This document shows positions 1 through 8,892 of a stretch of 39,802 nucleotides of DNA, in pieces. This stretch comes from Candidatus Poribacteria bacterium (lineage in GTDB: Bacteria > Poribacteria > WGA-4E > WGA-3G): the NCBI GenBank assembly GCA_022825825.1, contig JAJDWA010000066.1, forward strand, positions 1 through 39,802. The letters run 5' to 3'. How positions within the stretch are numbered: position 1 is the first letter of the stretch; each line of letters opens with the position of its first letter. Under the pieces are notes generated by a model, which saw only the letters and a program-made list of their open reading frames with translations, had not been told where the DNA came from and did not search any database. Made by a program: the position numbers and the translations under genes.

Positions 1-157
1 TTTTCTAAACGCGCCTGTCCCTGTGCTGAAGATTAACTAACGGCGCGTTTAGAAAACGCGCCTACCAGGGGTGTGGACCGCTAAGTTGACGCATAAGGAT
101 CTCGCTGTGCTCTACCCAACGGACTGTACTGAATCTAATTATCAAACTCACATTATA
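1..157 (-). repeat. Inverted-repeat (MITE-like) element family A, copy 1, truncated by window edge
   Basis: On the minus strand this matches the copies at 20224-20530 and 34555-34772. Shared parts in order are a terminal TTATCAAACTCAC (about 141-153), a CTCTACC...CCTTATGCGTCAA core, and the GGTAGGCGCGTTTTCTAAACGCGCC hairpin, here at about 49-76. No protein is encoded. The outer end is lost beyond base 1. The terminus lies about 100 bases upstream of rsmA. Confidence 0.8.
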
Positions 158-254
158 CTACATTTGATAAAAAAAGGCAAATAAATTTACTTTCCAAATT
201 CGCCCGCCTAATACACATTCTGAGGCATTACAATAAGGACAAATCCTTGAATCG

Positions 255-1091
255 ATGACACTTCTGCAACAAGCAAAAACATTTCTAAAGACGCACCGCA
301 CACACCCCAAAAAACAGTTAGGACAGCACTTCCTTATCAACCCGGATGTTTTATCTATTATCATTGACGCAGGCGAAATCACTGGGACAGATATAGTTAT
401 AGAAATCGGTGCAGGACTCGGATGCCTAACAGCAGCTTTAGCTGAAAATGCAAAATCTGTTATAGCTATTGAAGTTGATCCCCTATTGTATGCTGAATTA
501 GAATCCCAATTCTCAACTGATGCGGATGTCCAGATTATCCACGCCGATGTGCTTAAAATAGAGTTTTCATCGCTTTTCCCTCCAAACACATGCCCAAAAG
601 TTTTAGCAAATCTCCCGTACGGTATAACTACGCCAATTCTGTCAAAACTTCTGGAACACGCAAACCATCTCTGCACTTGTGTCCTAATGATGCAGCGGGA
701 GGTTGCAGAACGAATTGTCGCTAAACCCGGTGGGAAAGACTATGGAGCGTTGACTATCGGCGTCTCCTACTACGCTGATACCACATTAATTGAGGTGCTC
801 TCTCCGCAAAACTTTTTTCCGGCACCACAGGTGGATTCTGCGTTGCTAAAACTAACAATGCGTGAAAAACCACGGGTACTTGTAAACGATGAAGAGTATT
901 TTTTTAGGGTTGTTCGGGAAGCATTTAGGGGGAGGCGAAAGATGCTCAAAAATTCGTTACGCCGATTCGCATCTGCTGAAATACTAATCGAAACGTTTGC
1001 AGAATTAAACATTGCACCTGAACGGCGTGCTGAAACGTTAGATATTACTGAATTCGCTGCATTAGCGGACCTGTTACAAGCGAACGTCTAA
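255..1091 (+). CDS. rsmA: 16S rRNA dimethyladenosine transferase RsmA (KsgA)
   Basis: This is the SAM-dependent enzyme that dimethylates two adjacent adenosines near the 3' end of 16S rRNA during 30S maturation. At 278 aa it has the usual family length. Visible motifs are QLGQHFL (residues 21-27), the SAM-binding loop EIGAGLG (50-56), the acidic EVD after strand 2 (73-75), and the adenine-methylase signature NLPY (119-122). The C-terminal helical domain contains FRGRRKMLKNSL. The ATG at 255 puts the conserved N-terminus in place, but no strong Shine-Dalgarno sequence precedes it. The 3' end overlaps the convergent lipoprotein gene by 18 bases. A family A repeat element ends about 100 bases upstream and may overlap the promoter region. 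Confidence 0.96.
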   Translation: MTLLQQAKTFLKTHRTHPKKQLGQHFLINPDVLSIIIDAGEITGTDIVIEIGAGLGCLTAALAENAKSVIAIEVDPLLYAELESQFSTDADVQIIHADVLKIEFSSLFPPNTCPKVLANLPYGITTPILSKLLEHANHLCTCVLMMQREVAERIVAKPGGKDYGALTIGVSYYADTTLIEVLSPQNFFPAPQVDSALLKLTMREKPRVLVNDEEYFFRVVREAFRGRRKMLKNSLRRFASAEILIETFAELNIAPERRAETLDITEFAALADLLQANV

Positions 1092-1874
1092 AGTTAAAAG
1101 CTGCCAGTAAACTATCTTCCAATCAGAACCTTCACGCCGAAGTTCAAAATTACATTTTGCATTAAGGTGTCTAAGATTACCGTCTTCCGCGTTTTCAGAG
1201 TCTACATCCAAAAATAGTTCAATTGACGCTTTCCTCGCATGCGTTATATCCATAACTTTGTCCCTAAATATAAATTCTAACCAAGAGTATTTTTGAAACA
1301 CATTTGTGAAAGTTGGAAGTACGGCTTCATAATTGGATGGAATTACCCCCGATATGATACCGAAAGCCGTGATAGGGTCATCAGAAGCAACATAGGATTC
1401 TGAAAAGCGCGCCTGAATTGCAGGAAGTTTTTCTGAATCTAATGACTCAATAAGTTCCGAAAAACTTTCAAGAAATGCGTTTAATTCGTCCTCGGGGTCT
1501 TTAAGAGGTTTTAAAGCAACATCTATAACTAAACGCGCTTGGTTGATCGTGAAAGTTTGTGAATATGCTTGATAATCAGGATCGGTAGCCGTTATAGTTT
1601 GTTCATTGAAATAAGGGATCCCTTGAAACACAAAGATACCATCAACTTCAGTTTTTACCTCTAAACCGAATAACTTTACGACAGCACCAGGAATTGGGTT
1701 GTTTGTTTTTGTATCAGTGACTTTCCCTGATACAGTGCCGTATAGTATTGGCTTTGGTTCCACGACTGATGGCACTTCATCTTCCGCTGTTCCGCAACCA
1801 AGAAAGACAGCTAAGATGAGCAAAGATAGGAATAAACGGCTTTTAGAAAGAAAAATTTGCATTTGTCTACTCAA
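1074..1874 (-). CDS. Lipoprotein with carboxypeptidase-regulatory-like domain
   Basis: A 266-aa exported protein with a hydrophobic signal segment (about residues 10-26) ending in a lipobox-like FLGC, so it is probably anchored in a membrane through that Cys. Residues about 45-125 look like a carboxypeptidase regulatory-like (CarboxypepD_reg) beta-sandwich: GTVSGKVTDTKTNNPIPGAV, then repeated strands and a DVALKPL end. The remainder (about 130-266), ending in a WKIVYWQL strand, resembles a SnoaL/NTF2-like fold; that part is an inference. ATG codons exist at residues 1 and 5; the second may be the true start. Transcribed toward rsmA with an 18-base overlap of 3' ends. Cellular function is unknown. 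Confidence 0.8.
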   Translation of the reverse strand: MSRQMQIFLSKSRLFLSLLILAVFLGCGTAEDEVPSVVEPKPILYGTVSGKVTDTKTNNPIPGAVVKLFGLEVKTEVDGIFVFQGIPYFNEQTITATDPDYQAYSQTFTINQARLVIDVALKPLKDPEDELNAFLESFSELIESLDSEKLPAIQARFSESYVASDDPITAFGIISGVIPSNYEAVLPTFTNVFQKYSWLEFIFRDKVMDITHARKASIELFLDVDSENAEDGNLRHLNAKCNFELRREGSDWKIVYWQLLTLDVRL

Positions 1875-1940
1875 TGTGGTATTCTTTAAGTGTTAAGTTT
1901 TACATTTAAATTTAAAATAAAAGAGAAGGAGGCGTATAAA

Positions 1941-2153
1941 TTGTCACGAGTATGTACTTTGTGTGGAAAAAGACCACGAACGGGTAATCAGATCAGTGCA
2001 TCAGACCGACACACAAAACGCCGCTGGCTTCCCAATCTTCAACGTGTTCGAACCATGACTGAAGAAGGTCCAAGGCGAATTCGGGTCTGTACATCTTGTA
2101 TTCGTAGCGGCAAAGTTACGAAAGTCATTTCACGTATGTCGTCCGAGGTGTAA
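1941..2153 (+). CDS. rpmB: 50S ribosomal protein L28
   Basis: Ribosomal protein L28 of the large subunit, 70 aa from the TTG start chosen here. A strong GAAGGAGG Shine-Dalgarno (1925-1932) sits 8 bases before the TTG at 1941. The longer reading from 1890 adds a lysine-rich extension that would place the ribosome site inside the coding region, so it is rejected. The sequence SRVCTLCGKRP, the KRRWLPNLQ core and the CTSCIRSGKV end match L28. Two CxxC pairs (CTLC and CTSC) mark the zinc-binding form of the protein. The gene ends two bases from the convergent rel gene. Confidence 0.95.
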   Translation: MSRVCTLCGKRPRTGNQISASDRHTKRRWLPNLQRVRTMTEEGPRRIRVCTSCIRSGKVTKVISRMSSEV

Positions 2154-2155
2154 CT

Positions 2156-4288
2156 TTACATTTTTCGGACGACCCTCTCCACGCCATTTAAGCTTTTTAC
2201 TGCATCCATCACCTCTTTTAACTGTTCAACCCCAGTGACATCCAATGTCAAATAATCTGCAGCTGTATCATCTATTCTGGTGATATTGGAGGCTTTAAAG
2301 TTTCCTTCTCGAATATTTACTTGGAATTTGGCAATAGCTGTTGTAATCTCACCTAACATTCCAGGTTTATCGTGGCACTCAACGAAAATTTGAGCTGGAT
2401 AGTTTGTACCTTCTTCGGGTTGCCAATTAACCGCAACGAACCGCTCAGGTTCATCAAGTAGCCGGATACACCCATCCCGATGAACAGAAACACCTCGTCC
2501 ACGCGTGAGGTAACCTACAATGTCGTCTCCAGGAATCGGGTTACAACATTTCATCACGCGGACCATACCTAAATCAATACCGTTTTCAAGTTGGATAGTC
2601 GGTTCTGTCTGTTTTGTTGCTCGCTCTTCCGCCACTACTTCTACCTTTTCAGGTTTCAATCGATTTACGACTTGTGTAGCAGATTCATTCCCATTGCCGA
2701 TCCGAATGCAGAGTTCTTCAACACTCTCAAGCCCGAATTGTCTGGCAATCTCAAGTAGTTTAGGGGATTTCAGGTAATCGTTAGCATTTAAGTATGACAC
2801 TTGCAGCTCGGCTTTGAGAAATTTCTTTCCTAATTCAAGCGCATCTGCCCTATCTTTGTCCCGGAACCAGTGACGTATTTTGCTCCGGGCGTTGGCTGTC
2901 TTTACAATGCGCAACCATGTCCGACTCGGGGTAGTTTTAGAACTGGTCAGAATATGTACACGGTCGCCGTTTTGAAGTGGTTCACGTATAGGCGTAAGCA
3001 CGTTGTTCACTTCTGCGCCATAACAGGTGTTTCCAATGTCGGTATGTATTTTATAGGCAAAATCAATTGCTGTAGAACCAACAGGCAGCGCAAGAATATC
3101 ACCTTTAGGGGTGAAGACATAGACTTCATCTTGGAAGAGTTCCAATTTCATGGATTCAATGAATCGATCTGGAACATCTTGCGTATCTTGTATGTCTTCA
3201 AGCATCTCCTTATAGTTTGCAAAAATTGACAGTGCTTCCTTTGTAGTCGGTACACCTTCCTTATAACTCCAATGTGCAGCAATTCCGTTTTCCGCAACCT
3301 GATGCATCTCCTTACTCCGAATCTGTATCTCAATTGGCTTGCCATCATCTAAAATTGTGGTATGTAGGGATTGATACCCATTCTTTTTTGGTTGTCCTAT
3401 CCAATCGCGGACGCGATCTGGCAGATAATTCCATATCAGATGCAACACGCCGAGTGCGCTGTAACAACTCCAATCGTCTTCGACGAGAATGCGGAGTCCA
3501 ACTAAATCGCAAATATCTTTAAATGGCGTTCCTTTCTGACTCATCTTCTGATAAATACTATAAATATGTTTCGTTCGTCCCCTCACGTTTGCTGAAATGC
3601 CGTACTTCTTTAGTTCGGCATGAATTATCGCTTCCATTTTTTTACAATATGCTTGTCGTTCATCCAGTTTTTCGTTGAGGAGATCGGCAATTTCCCTATA
3701 TGCTTCGGGAAAGAGATATTTGAATGAGATATCTTCTAAGCGACTCATCATCGACCAGATTCCGAGTCGATGTGCGATAGGTGCATAGATTTCTAACGTT
3801 TCTTTAGAAATCCGTTGCTGTTGTTCTTCAGATAAATAATCCAAAGTCTCCATATTGTGGAGTCGGTCAGCCAGTTTAATCAGAATAACACGCATATCTT
3901 CGGCGGTCGCTAATAATAGTTTCCTGTATGTTTCCGCTTGTCGTTTGCGCTGACCACCACTAAATTTATATCGCCCGATTTTTGTTACGCCTTCAACCAA
4001 ATGAGCGATATTTTTCCCAAATTGCTTCTCCAACTCAATACGCGTGATACCGGTATCTTCTAATACATCGTGCATCAACCCAGCACAGATCGTATCCATA
4101 TCCAATCGCAGTTGAGCAAGTATTTCGGCAGTTTTCAGGCAATGCATGAAATACGGTTCGCCAGATTTTCGCAGCTGCTTTTTATGCGCGTTCTCAGCGA
4201 AACCGTAGCACGTCTTGAGAAAATCAAAATCGGTTTCTTCCTCTGGATTATGTTTCTGAATCTGTTGAATCAAGGATTCCAAACTCAT
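2156..4288 (-). CDS. rel: Bifunctional (p)ppGpp synthetase/hydrolase (Rel/SpoT family)
   Basis: A full-length (710 aa) long RSH enzyme that makes and degrades the alarmone (p)ppGpp in the stringent response. Domains in order: HD hydrolase (His49, then His73-Asp74 in LMHDVLEDT, and the DRLHN motif); the synthetase with KKNGYQSLHTT and EIQIRS; the TGS domain beginning YVFTPKGDILALP; a conserved Cys domain with CCNPIPGDDIVGY; and a C-terminal ACT domain with HDKPGMLGEITTAIA. The HD motifs look intact, so both activities are expected. The start overlaps the end of recJ by 41 bases, implying translation from one mRNA. No second long RSH gene is visible in the window. Confidence 0.95.
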   Translation of the reverse strand: MSLESLIQQIQKHNPEEETDFDFLKTCYGFAENAHKKQLRKSGEPYFMHCLKTAEILAQLRLDMDTICAGLMHDVLEDTGITRIELEKQFGKNIAHLVEGVTKIGRYKFSGGQRKRQAETYRKLLLATAEDMRVILIKLADRLHNMETLDYLSEEQQQRISKETLEIYAPIAHRLGIWSMMSRLEDISFKYLFPEAYREIADLLNEKLDERQAYCKKMEAIIHAELKKYGISANVRGRTKHIYSIYQKMSQKGTPFKDICDLVGLRILVEDDWSCYSALGVLHLIWNYLPDRVRDWIGQPKKNGYQSLHTTILDDGKPIEIQIRSKEMHQVAENGIAAHWSYKEGVPTTKEALSIFANYKEMLEDIQDTQDVPDRFIESMKLELFQDEVYVFTPKGDILALPVGSTAIDFAYKIHTDIGNTCYGAEVNNVLTPIREPLQNGDRVHILTSSKTTPSRTWLRIVKTANARSKIRHWFRDKDRADALELGKKFLKAELQVSYLNANDYLKSPKLLEIARQFGLESVEELCIRIGNGNESATQVVNRLKPEKVEVVAEERATKQTEPTIQLENGIDLGMVRVMKCCNPIPGDDIVGYLTRGRGVSVHRDGCIRLLDEPERFVAVNWQPEEGTNYPAQIFVECHDKPGMLGEITTAIAKFQVNIREGNFKASNITRIDDTAADYLTLDVTGVEQLKEVMDAVKSLNGVERVVRKM

Positions 4289-6827
4289 TTTTTATCCGTT
4301 CCCAAATTTGCTGGCTATTTTTATCAAGTTGAAATTTCAGAAAGTCTTGACTTGCCTGTTTTAACCATTGGCATTTCAGAAATGTTTTTGACCTTTCCAA
4401 ATTACTTTCACGCGCAGGTAAAAGTTTGACATAATGTTGACCTGGCTCCGTATTTCTTTCTAATAAGGCTAATTCTTCAAAAATAGTTAACCCTGTTTCA
4501 ATAGCACGTCTTGAATTGATGTCAAGTGTTTCTATGAATGTTTCCTGCTCAGTCCAATCTGTTCTGGTTGTTTCTTGCAATTTTCGGTAAAGTACCGTGA
4601 GTAACTTTCTATCAGGATATGTTCGTTCCGACCATTCTTGCAGCAACCTTGCATCTGATTCTTTATTGTAAAGCAGATGCAGGGAGGTCGTCCTTTGGAA
4701 ATGTGCCATAGGTTTACACCGCATAAAAAAATCTTCTGGTTGTGTCGTAAGGTGGCAAAAGACAACATGCTCTACAATTGGCACAGTTTCCAATGCAGAT
4801 GTTGAAAACACTGCAGAGGAAACAACCCCGATCAACTGACCACTCTTCAGTTTTTCCAGTAGTTCAAATTCTTCTGTCTCTGTAGTTGTCTCATCATGCG
4901 TACCAATTATCGATGCTTTTTCGGGGATGACACTGGTTAACAACTGGCTCAATTTATCAGTGCTTTGCACATATATTATACACGGTGTCCCTTCGTTTAG
5001 CAATGCCAAAAGACAATCTTTTTTATTCTGGTTGCGATGGTCTACAACTCTTCCAGAAGAACGGATGTCAGTAGGTGGATAGGTCGACAAGTTTGGGGCG
5101 CGGTCTTTAGTTTCAACATGAAATTCTTCGAGGATGAGTTGGACAGAACGGGTATTGTTAAATTCATTAATTTCTGGTGAAAATGCAATATCTAACGAGA
5201 TGTTGGGTCTACTGAGTGTAGTTACGTGTTGTGCTTTCCGCCAGCCAATCGCTTTTTTGGGAGTTGATCCATCACTGACAAACATTGAAAAGTGTTGCTT
5301 TTCTTTTCCCATCAGGGAAGGGCGTCCTTTAATTGTCAAACCCCTACTTACAAAACGAGGTGCAGGATTTTCCCCTCCAAACGGCTCTAATATTTCAAAT
5401 TGCTCTAAGGTTTCTAACGATAGGGACGATAGGTTTGTTTCAAAATCCAAAGCCAGCTTAGGAATCAAGTCCTTTTCATTGAGATTTTCACATGCATATT
5501 CGTTGAAAGCTTTTTTAAATTTAGGAATATTCTTAGTCTTAAGTGTCAGTCCAGCAGCCGCTTTGTGTCCACCATGTTTGATGAGCAAATCAGAGCAACT
5601 GTTCAAACTATCAGCAAGGTTCATCCCATCAATACAACGCCCCGACCCAGTTGCTTCATTTCCATCAATTGCAAGAACAAAAATGGGGCGGTAATACTGT
5701 TCAAGCAACCGTGATGCAACGATACCCACAACACCTTGCGCCTGTTTGCCCCATGCATCACTTGCAACTACCAAACCTTTCACCTGTTCAAAGTTTTCAT
5801 CTTTACTCAGAAGTGCGACAGCACTTTCCTGAATATCATTCTCAATGTTTTTACGATCTTGATTGCAGGTGTCTAATTCCGAGGCACATTGCTCTGCGAT
5901 CTCACTTGACTCGGTCGTGAGCAGTTCTACTACTTTTTTTGCGGTATCCAGCCGTCCAGCTGCGTTCAGGCGCGGTCCCAAGCCAAACGAAAGAGACCGA
6001 CCCGCAAGCTGCTTATCTGTAAAACCTGCAACATCACATAATTTTTGAATACCGATACGACTACGCTTGTTGATTTCTGCTAACCCGAGTCGGCTCAACG
6101 TCCTATTTTCACCTGTAAGCGGTGCTATGTCTACGACTGTCCCTAATACAACAAGATCAAGCAGTGAAGTGAGAAAATCGTTATCACCTATCAACCCCTG
6201 AGCAACTTTAAATGCTAAGCCAACACCTGCTAATTCTGTGTAAGGGTATTCGTTTCCGGGAACTTTCGGAGAAATAATGGCGTACGCTGGAGGCGGCTCA
6301 TCTTCTGGCGGTTGATGGTGGTCAGTGAGAATCACATCCATACCCAGTTCATTTGCAAGTTTGACTTCGTTAATTGAAGTGATACCACAGTCCACGGTAA
6401 TCATCAATGAACATCCCTTATTATGAATCTCTTTAACCGCATCCTCATTGAGACCGTACCCTTCATCATAGCGATTAGGAATATAGTATTGTACAGGAAA
6501 ATCAATATGTCGAAACGCGTTGACTAAAAGCGCGGTAGCTGTTGTCCCATCTGCATCATAATCACCATATATGTATATCTGTTCACCCTTCTTTATCGCT
6601 TGCCGTATTCGCTCAACTGCTTTTTCCATATCCGCCATATCAAATGGAGAGTGTAGATCAGCATACGTTGGGTGAAGATAGACTTTCCCTTCTTCGACTG
6701 TCTTTATTCCACGATTGACAAGAAGGCGCGCAACCAGCGGTGTGATACCGAGTTCCGCCGCAAGCGTAAGACTCGTATCAATATCAGGGTTCTGATGTTG
6801 CCATATTTTGAAGGGGGGCGGTCTCAT
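4248..6827 (-). CDS. recJ: Single-stranded-DNA-specific exonuclease RecJ
   Basis: RecJ is a 5'-to-3' single-strand DNA exonuclease used in recombination and mismatch repair. The DHH phosphoesterase motifs are all visible: GDYDADG (residues 88-94), VDCGIT (145-150) and TDHH (168-171), followed by GPRLNAAGR (284-292). The DHHA1 part has GSGR (394-397) and GGHKAAAG (419-426). An OB-fold-like region follows. At 859 aa it is longer than E. coli RecJ; the C-terminal ~300 residues (from about 560) resemble the extra domain of many non-proteobacterial RecJ proteins. The 3' end overlaps rel by 41 bases, so the two form an operon. Confidence 0.95.
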   Translation of the reverse strand: MRPPPFKIWQHQNPDIDTSLTLAAELGITPLVARLLVNRGIKTVEEGKVYLHPTYADLHSPFDMADMEKAVERIRQAIKKGEQIYIYGDYDADGTTATALLVNAFRHIDFPVQYYIPNRYDEGYGLNEDAVKEIHNKGCSLMITVDCGITSINEVKLANELGMDVILTDHHQPPEDEPPPAYAIISPKVPGNEYPYTELAGVGLAFKVAQGLIGDNDFLTSLLDLVVLGTVVDIAPLTGENRTLSRLGLAEINKRSRIGIQKLCDVAGFTDKQLAGRSLSFGLGPRLNAAGRLDTAKKVVELLTTESSEIAEQCASELDTCNQDRKNIENDIQESAVALLSKDENFEQVKGLVVASDAWGKQAQGVVGIVASRLLEQYYRPIFVLAIDGNEATGSGRCIDGMNLADSLNSCSDLLIKHGGHKAAAGLTLKTKNIPKFKKAFNEYACENLNEKDLIPKLALDFETNLSSLSLETLEQFEILEPFGGENPAPRFVSRGLTIKGRPSLMGKEKQHFSMFVSDGSTPKKAIGWRKAQHVTTLSRPNISLDIAFSPEINEFNNTRSVQLILEEFHVETKDRAPNLSTYPPTDIRSSGRVVDHRNQNKKDCLLALLNEGTPCIIYVQSTDKLSQLLTSVIPEKASIIGTHDETTTETEEFELLEKLKSGQLIGVVSSAVFSTSALETVPIVEHVVFCHLTTQPEDFFMRCKPMAHFQRTTSLHLLYNKESDARLLQEWSERTYPDRKLLTVLYRKLQETTRTDWTEQETFIETLDINSRRAIETGLTIFEELALLERNTEPGQHYVKLLPARESNLERSKTFLKCQWLKQASQDFLKFQLDKNSQQIWERIKNEFGILDSTDSET

Positions 6828-7223
6828 AAATTGAACTCTCTTTTGGGTTCATTTGCAGCAATAGGTACGATAATTCCTGTCAGTTTATTGTAAGTAATAT
6901 ACCACGAAATGTTTCATAATGTCAAGAAATCTGGGAATCCATGCAAAATTTTGTGCCGCAAATTTATGAAGATTAATTTATTAATTCAATAATTTCTGTC
7001 CAATGCAGGTGTACCCCTTTGCTGGCGAGGTTTCCTAACCTCGCCACAGGACCGATTGATTTTCTTAATCTTCATTTAGTTTGCGCACTTACAGGGACAA
7101 CTAAAAGTTTGTGCTACTTATGTGGCACTTAGATTAGAATACATGATTTTTCTGGACAAGCAAACGAATCCCATGCTATGCTAAGCAGCATATATCTTAT
7201 CAACATTATGCAGAGGAGAAACT
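6828..7223. other. Intergenic region between divergent recJ and GH32-like gene
   Basis: About 400 bases with divergent genes on both sides. It holds a family B miniature element (6966-7075) and the remaining half of a CAAACT/AGTTTG palindrome (7076-7117). The proximal part should carry the recJ promoter and the distal part that of the GH32-like gene, but I found no convincing consensus pair. No RNA gene was seen. Confidence 0.6.
6966..7075 (+). repeat. Miniature inverted-repeat element family B, copy 1
   Basis: A 110-base element with imperfect terminal inverted repeats: it opens ATGAAGATTAATTTATTAAT and closes with a stretch whose complement reads ATGAAGATTAAGAAAATCAA. It carries the internal palindrome GGCGAGGTTTCCTAACCTCGCC. 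It matches copy 2 (20348-20464) in the opposite orientation. The flanks (GTGCCGCAAA before, TTTGCGCAC after) are themselves nearly complementary, as if it entered the loop of another palindrome. Confidence 0.75.
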
Positions 7224-8780
7224 ATGGCTAACGAAGATTTTACCTCTAAAGTACCGCACTATACGTTCGCGGAAACGTTGGAAGAACAGGAAGAACAGTT
7301 AAAGACTAATCCGTTGATGCAACGGTTGAACGATTATCGGAAAACTTACGAAGGCGATCCCCACCGTCCAATCTATCACTACATCAACCCAGAAGCGATG
7401 CTTAACGATCCAAACGGTCTCTGTTTCTGGCAGGGACGGTGGCATCTTTTCTATCAGGCATATCCACCTGAAGATACACGTCAGCACTGGGGACACGCAG
7501 TGAGCGATGACCTTATTCATTGGCGTGATCTGCCCTACGCGATTTATCCGAACCCGGAACGCTGTTGCTTCTCCGGTTCAACTTATGTGGAAGAAGATCG
7601 CGTGATTGCGATGTATCACGGGACGGTTGTTGGCAATATGGTGGCAGTATCAAGCGATCCGCTACTTCTGAATTGGGAAAAGGTGTCTGGTAAAGCAGTA
7701 ATTCCCTCAAGACATGCAGATGGCACAACACCTGTCTATCGTGTTTTTGATCCATGTATCTGGAAGAAAGATGACATGTATTACTCGCTATCGGGTGGAA
7801 CGTTACCGCACGGTCCTGGCGGCAAACCGGTTCGTGCCAATTTCCTACTTCGTTCAGCAGATTTGGCAAATTGGGTTTATCTACACCCATTCGTTGAAGA
7901 TGATCAATACACGTTGGTCGGTGATGATGGTGCATGCCCCTATTTTTGGCCCATCGGTGATCGGCACATGCTCCTATTCTTCAGTCACATGAGCGGAGGG
8001 CAGTATCTACTCGGTGATTACGATAAAGAGCGCGATAAGTTTGTTGTGACCGCAGGTGCGAAAAATAATTTTGGTGCAGCATCTCCCGCTGGTGTCCACG
8101 CCCCTTCTGCAACACCTGATGGCGAGGGGGGTCTTATCGTTATCTACAACATGAATCCGGCGAAGCCTACCAAAGGTTGGAATCAGATTATGACGTTGCC
8201 GCGCCGTTTGACACTTCTCTCAAGAGATGAGATTGGCGTTGAACCTGCTGGGGACATTGAATCCTTGCGGTCCGACCACCAGCATGTCAATACGACAACG
8301 CTTCCTGCAAACGAAGAAGTCGTGTTAGAAAACGTAAAAGGCAACGCGATGGAGCTTGAGCTTGAAATTGATACCAAAGGTTCTCCGATGGTTGAGTTGA
8401 ACGTGCTCCGTTCTCCGCAGAAAGAGGAATTCACTCGTATCGCTTTCTTTAGAGAACGCGGCATGCGTAATCACAATTCGGATAGAAATGTACGTGAAAG
8501 CCTGCTGACAATAGATTCATCCTATTCGTCTATAGCACCCGATGTGCGTTCGCGAGCACCCGAAACTGGAGGATTATCCATTTTGGGAGACGAAACGCTC
8601 AAACTCCTTGTCTTTATTGACAAAAGTGTCGTTGAGGTATTCGCCAATGGACGACAATGTGTCGCTATGCGCGTCTATCCTGACAGGGAAGATAGTGTTG
8701 GCGTATCTTTGCGTTCTCAAGGACAAGTCTCTGAGCTCATATCCTTGGATGCTTGGCAGATGAAGAATATCTATGCTTAG
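7224..8780 (+). CDS. Glycoside hydrolase family 32-like protein with altered catalytic motifs
   Basis: A 518-aa protein with the fold signatures of GH32 (invertase, levanase, fructanase): the nucleophile motif NDPNG (residues 61-65), FSGS (116-119), and a C-terminal beta-sandwich with the family-typical VFIDKSVVEVFANGRQ. Two catalytic motifs differ. The usual RDP is FDP (175-177), keeping the Asp but losing the Arg. The usual acid/base EC is AC (Ala237-Cys238, within DDGACPYFWP). It may act on an unusual sugar, use a nearby Asp (234/235) instead, or bind without hydrolysing. There is no signal peptide, so it looks cytoplasmic. An AGAGGAGA ribosome site precedes the ATG. It stands alone; the next gene starts 112 bases on. 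Confidence 0.85.
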   Translation: MANEDFTSKVPHYTFAETLEEQEEQLKTNPLMQRLNDYRKTYEGDPHRPIYHYINPEAMLNDPNGLCFWQGRWHLFYQAYPPEDTRQHWGHAVSDDLIHWRDLPYAIYPNPERCCFSGSTYVEEDRVIAMYHGTVVGNMVAVSSDPLLLNWEKVSGKAVIPSRHADGTTPVYRVFDPCIWKKDDMYYSLSGGTLPHGPGGKPVRANFLLRSADLANWVYLHPFVEDDQYTLVGDDGACPYFWPIGDRHMLLFFSHMSGGQYLLGDYDKERDKFVVTAGAKNNFGAASPAGVHAPSATPDGEGGLIVIYNMNPAKPTKGWNQIMTLPRRLTLLSRDEIGVEPAGDIESLRSDHQHVNTTTLPANEEVVLENVKGNAMELELEIDTKGSPMVELNVLRSPQKEEFTRIAFFRERGMRNHNSDRNVRESLLTIDSSYSSIAPDVRSRAPETGGLSILGDETLKLLVFIDKSVVEVFANGRQCVAMRVYPDREDSVGVSLRSQGQVSELISLDAWQMKNIYA

Positions 8781-8892
8781 CAATTTGCGGTTCTTTGTCC
8801 CTACGTGCTATAAACATCGCTCCTTTACAAAAAGGTTATAAATTCAGTCTGTAGGGTTCAAAGAACCGTGATCTAAAAGGAGTTGGACAACC

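Noticed and set aside
158..676. A 172-codon frame antisense to rsmA
   Set aside because: It lies opposite a clearly conserved gene and has no recognisable domain or ribosome site. Other long antisense frames (for example over recJ, pheT and the type ISP gene) were dropped for the same reason.
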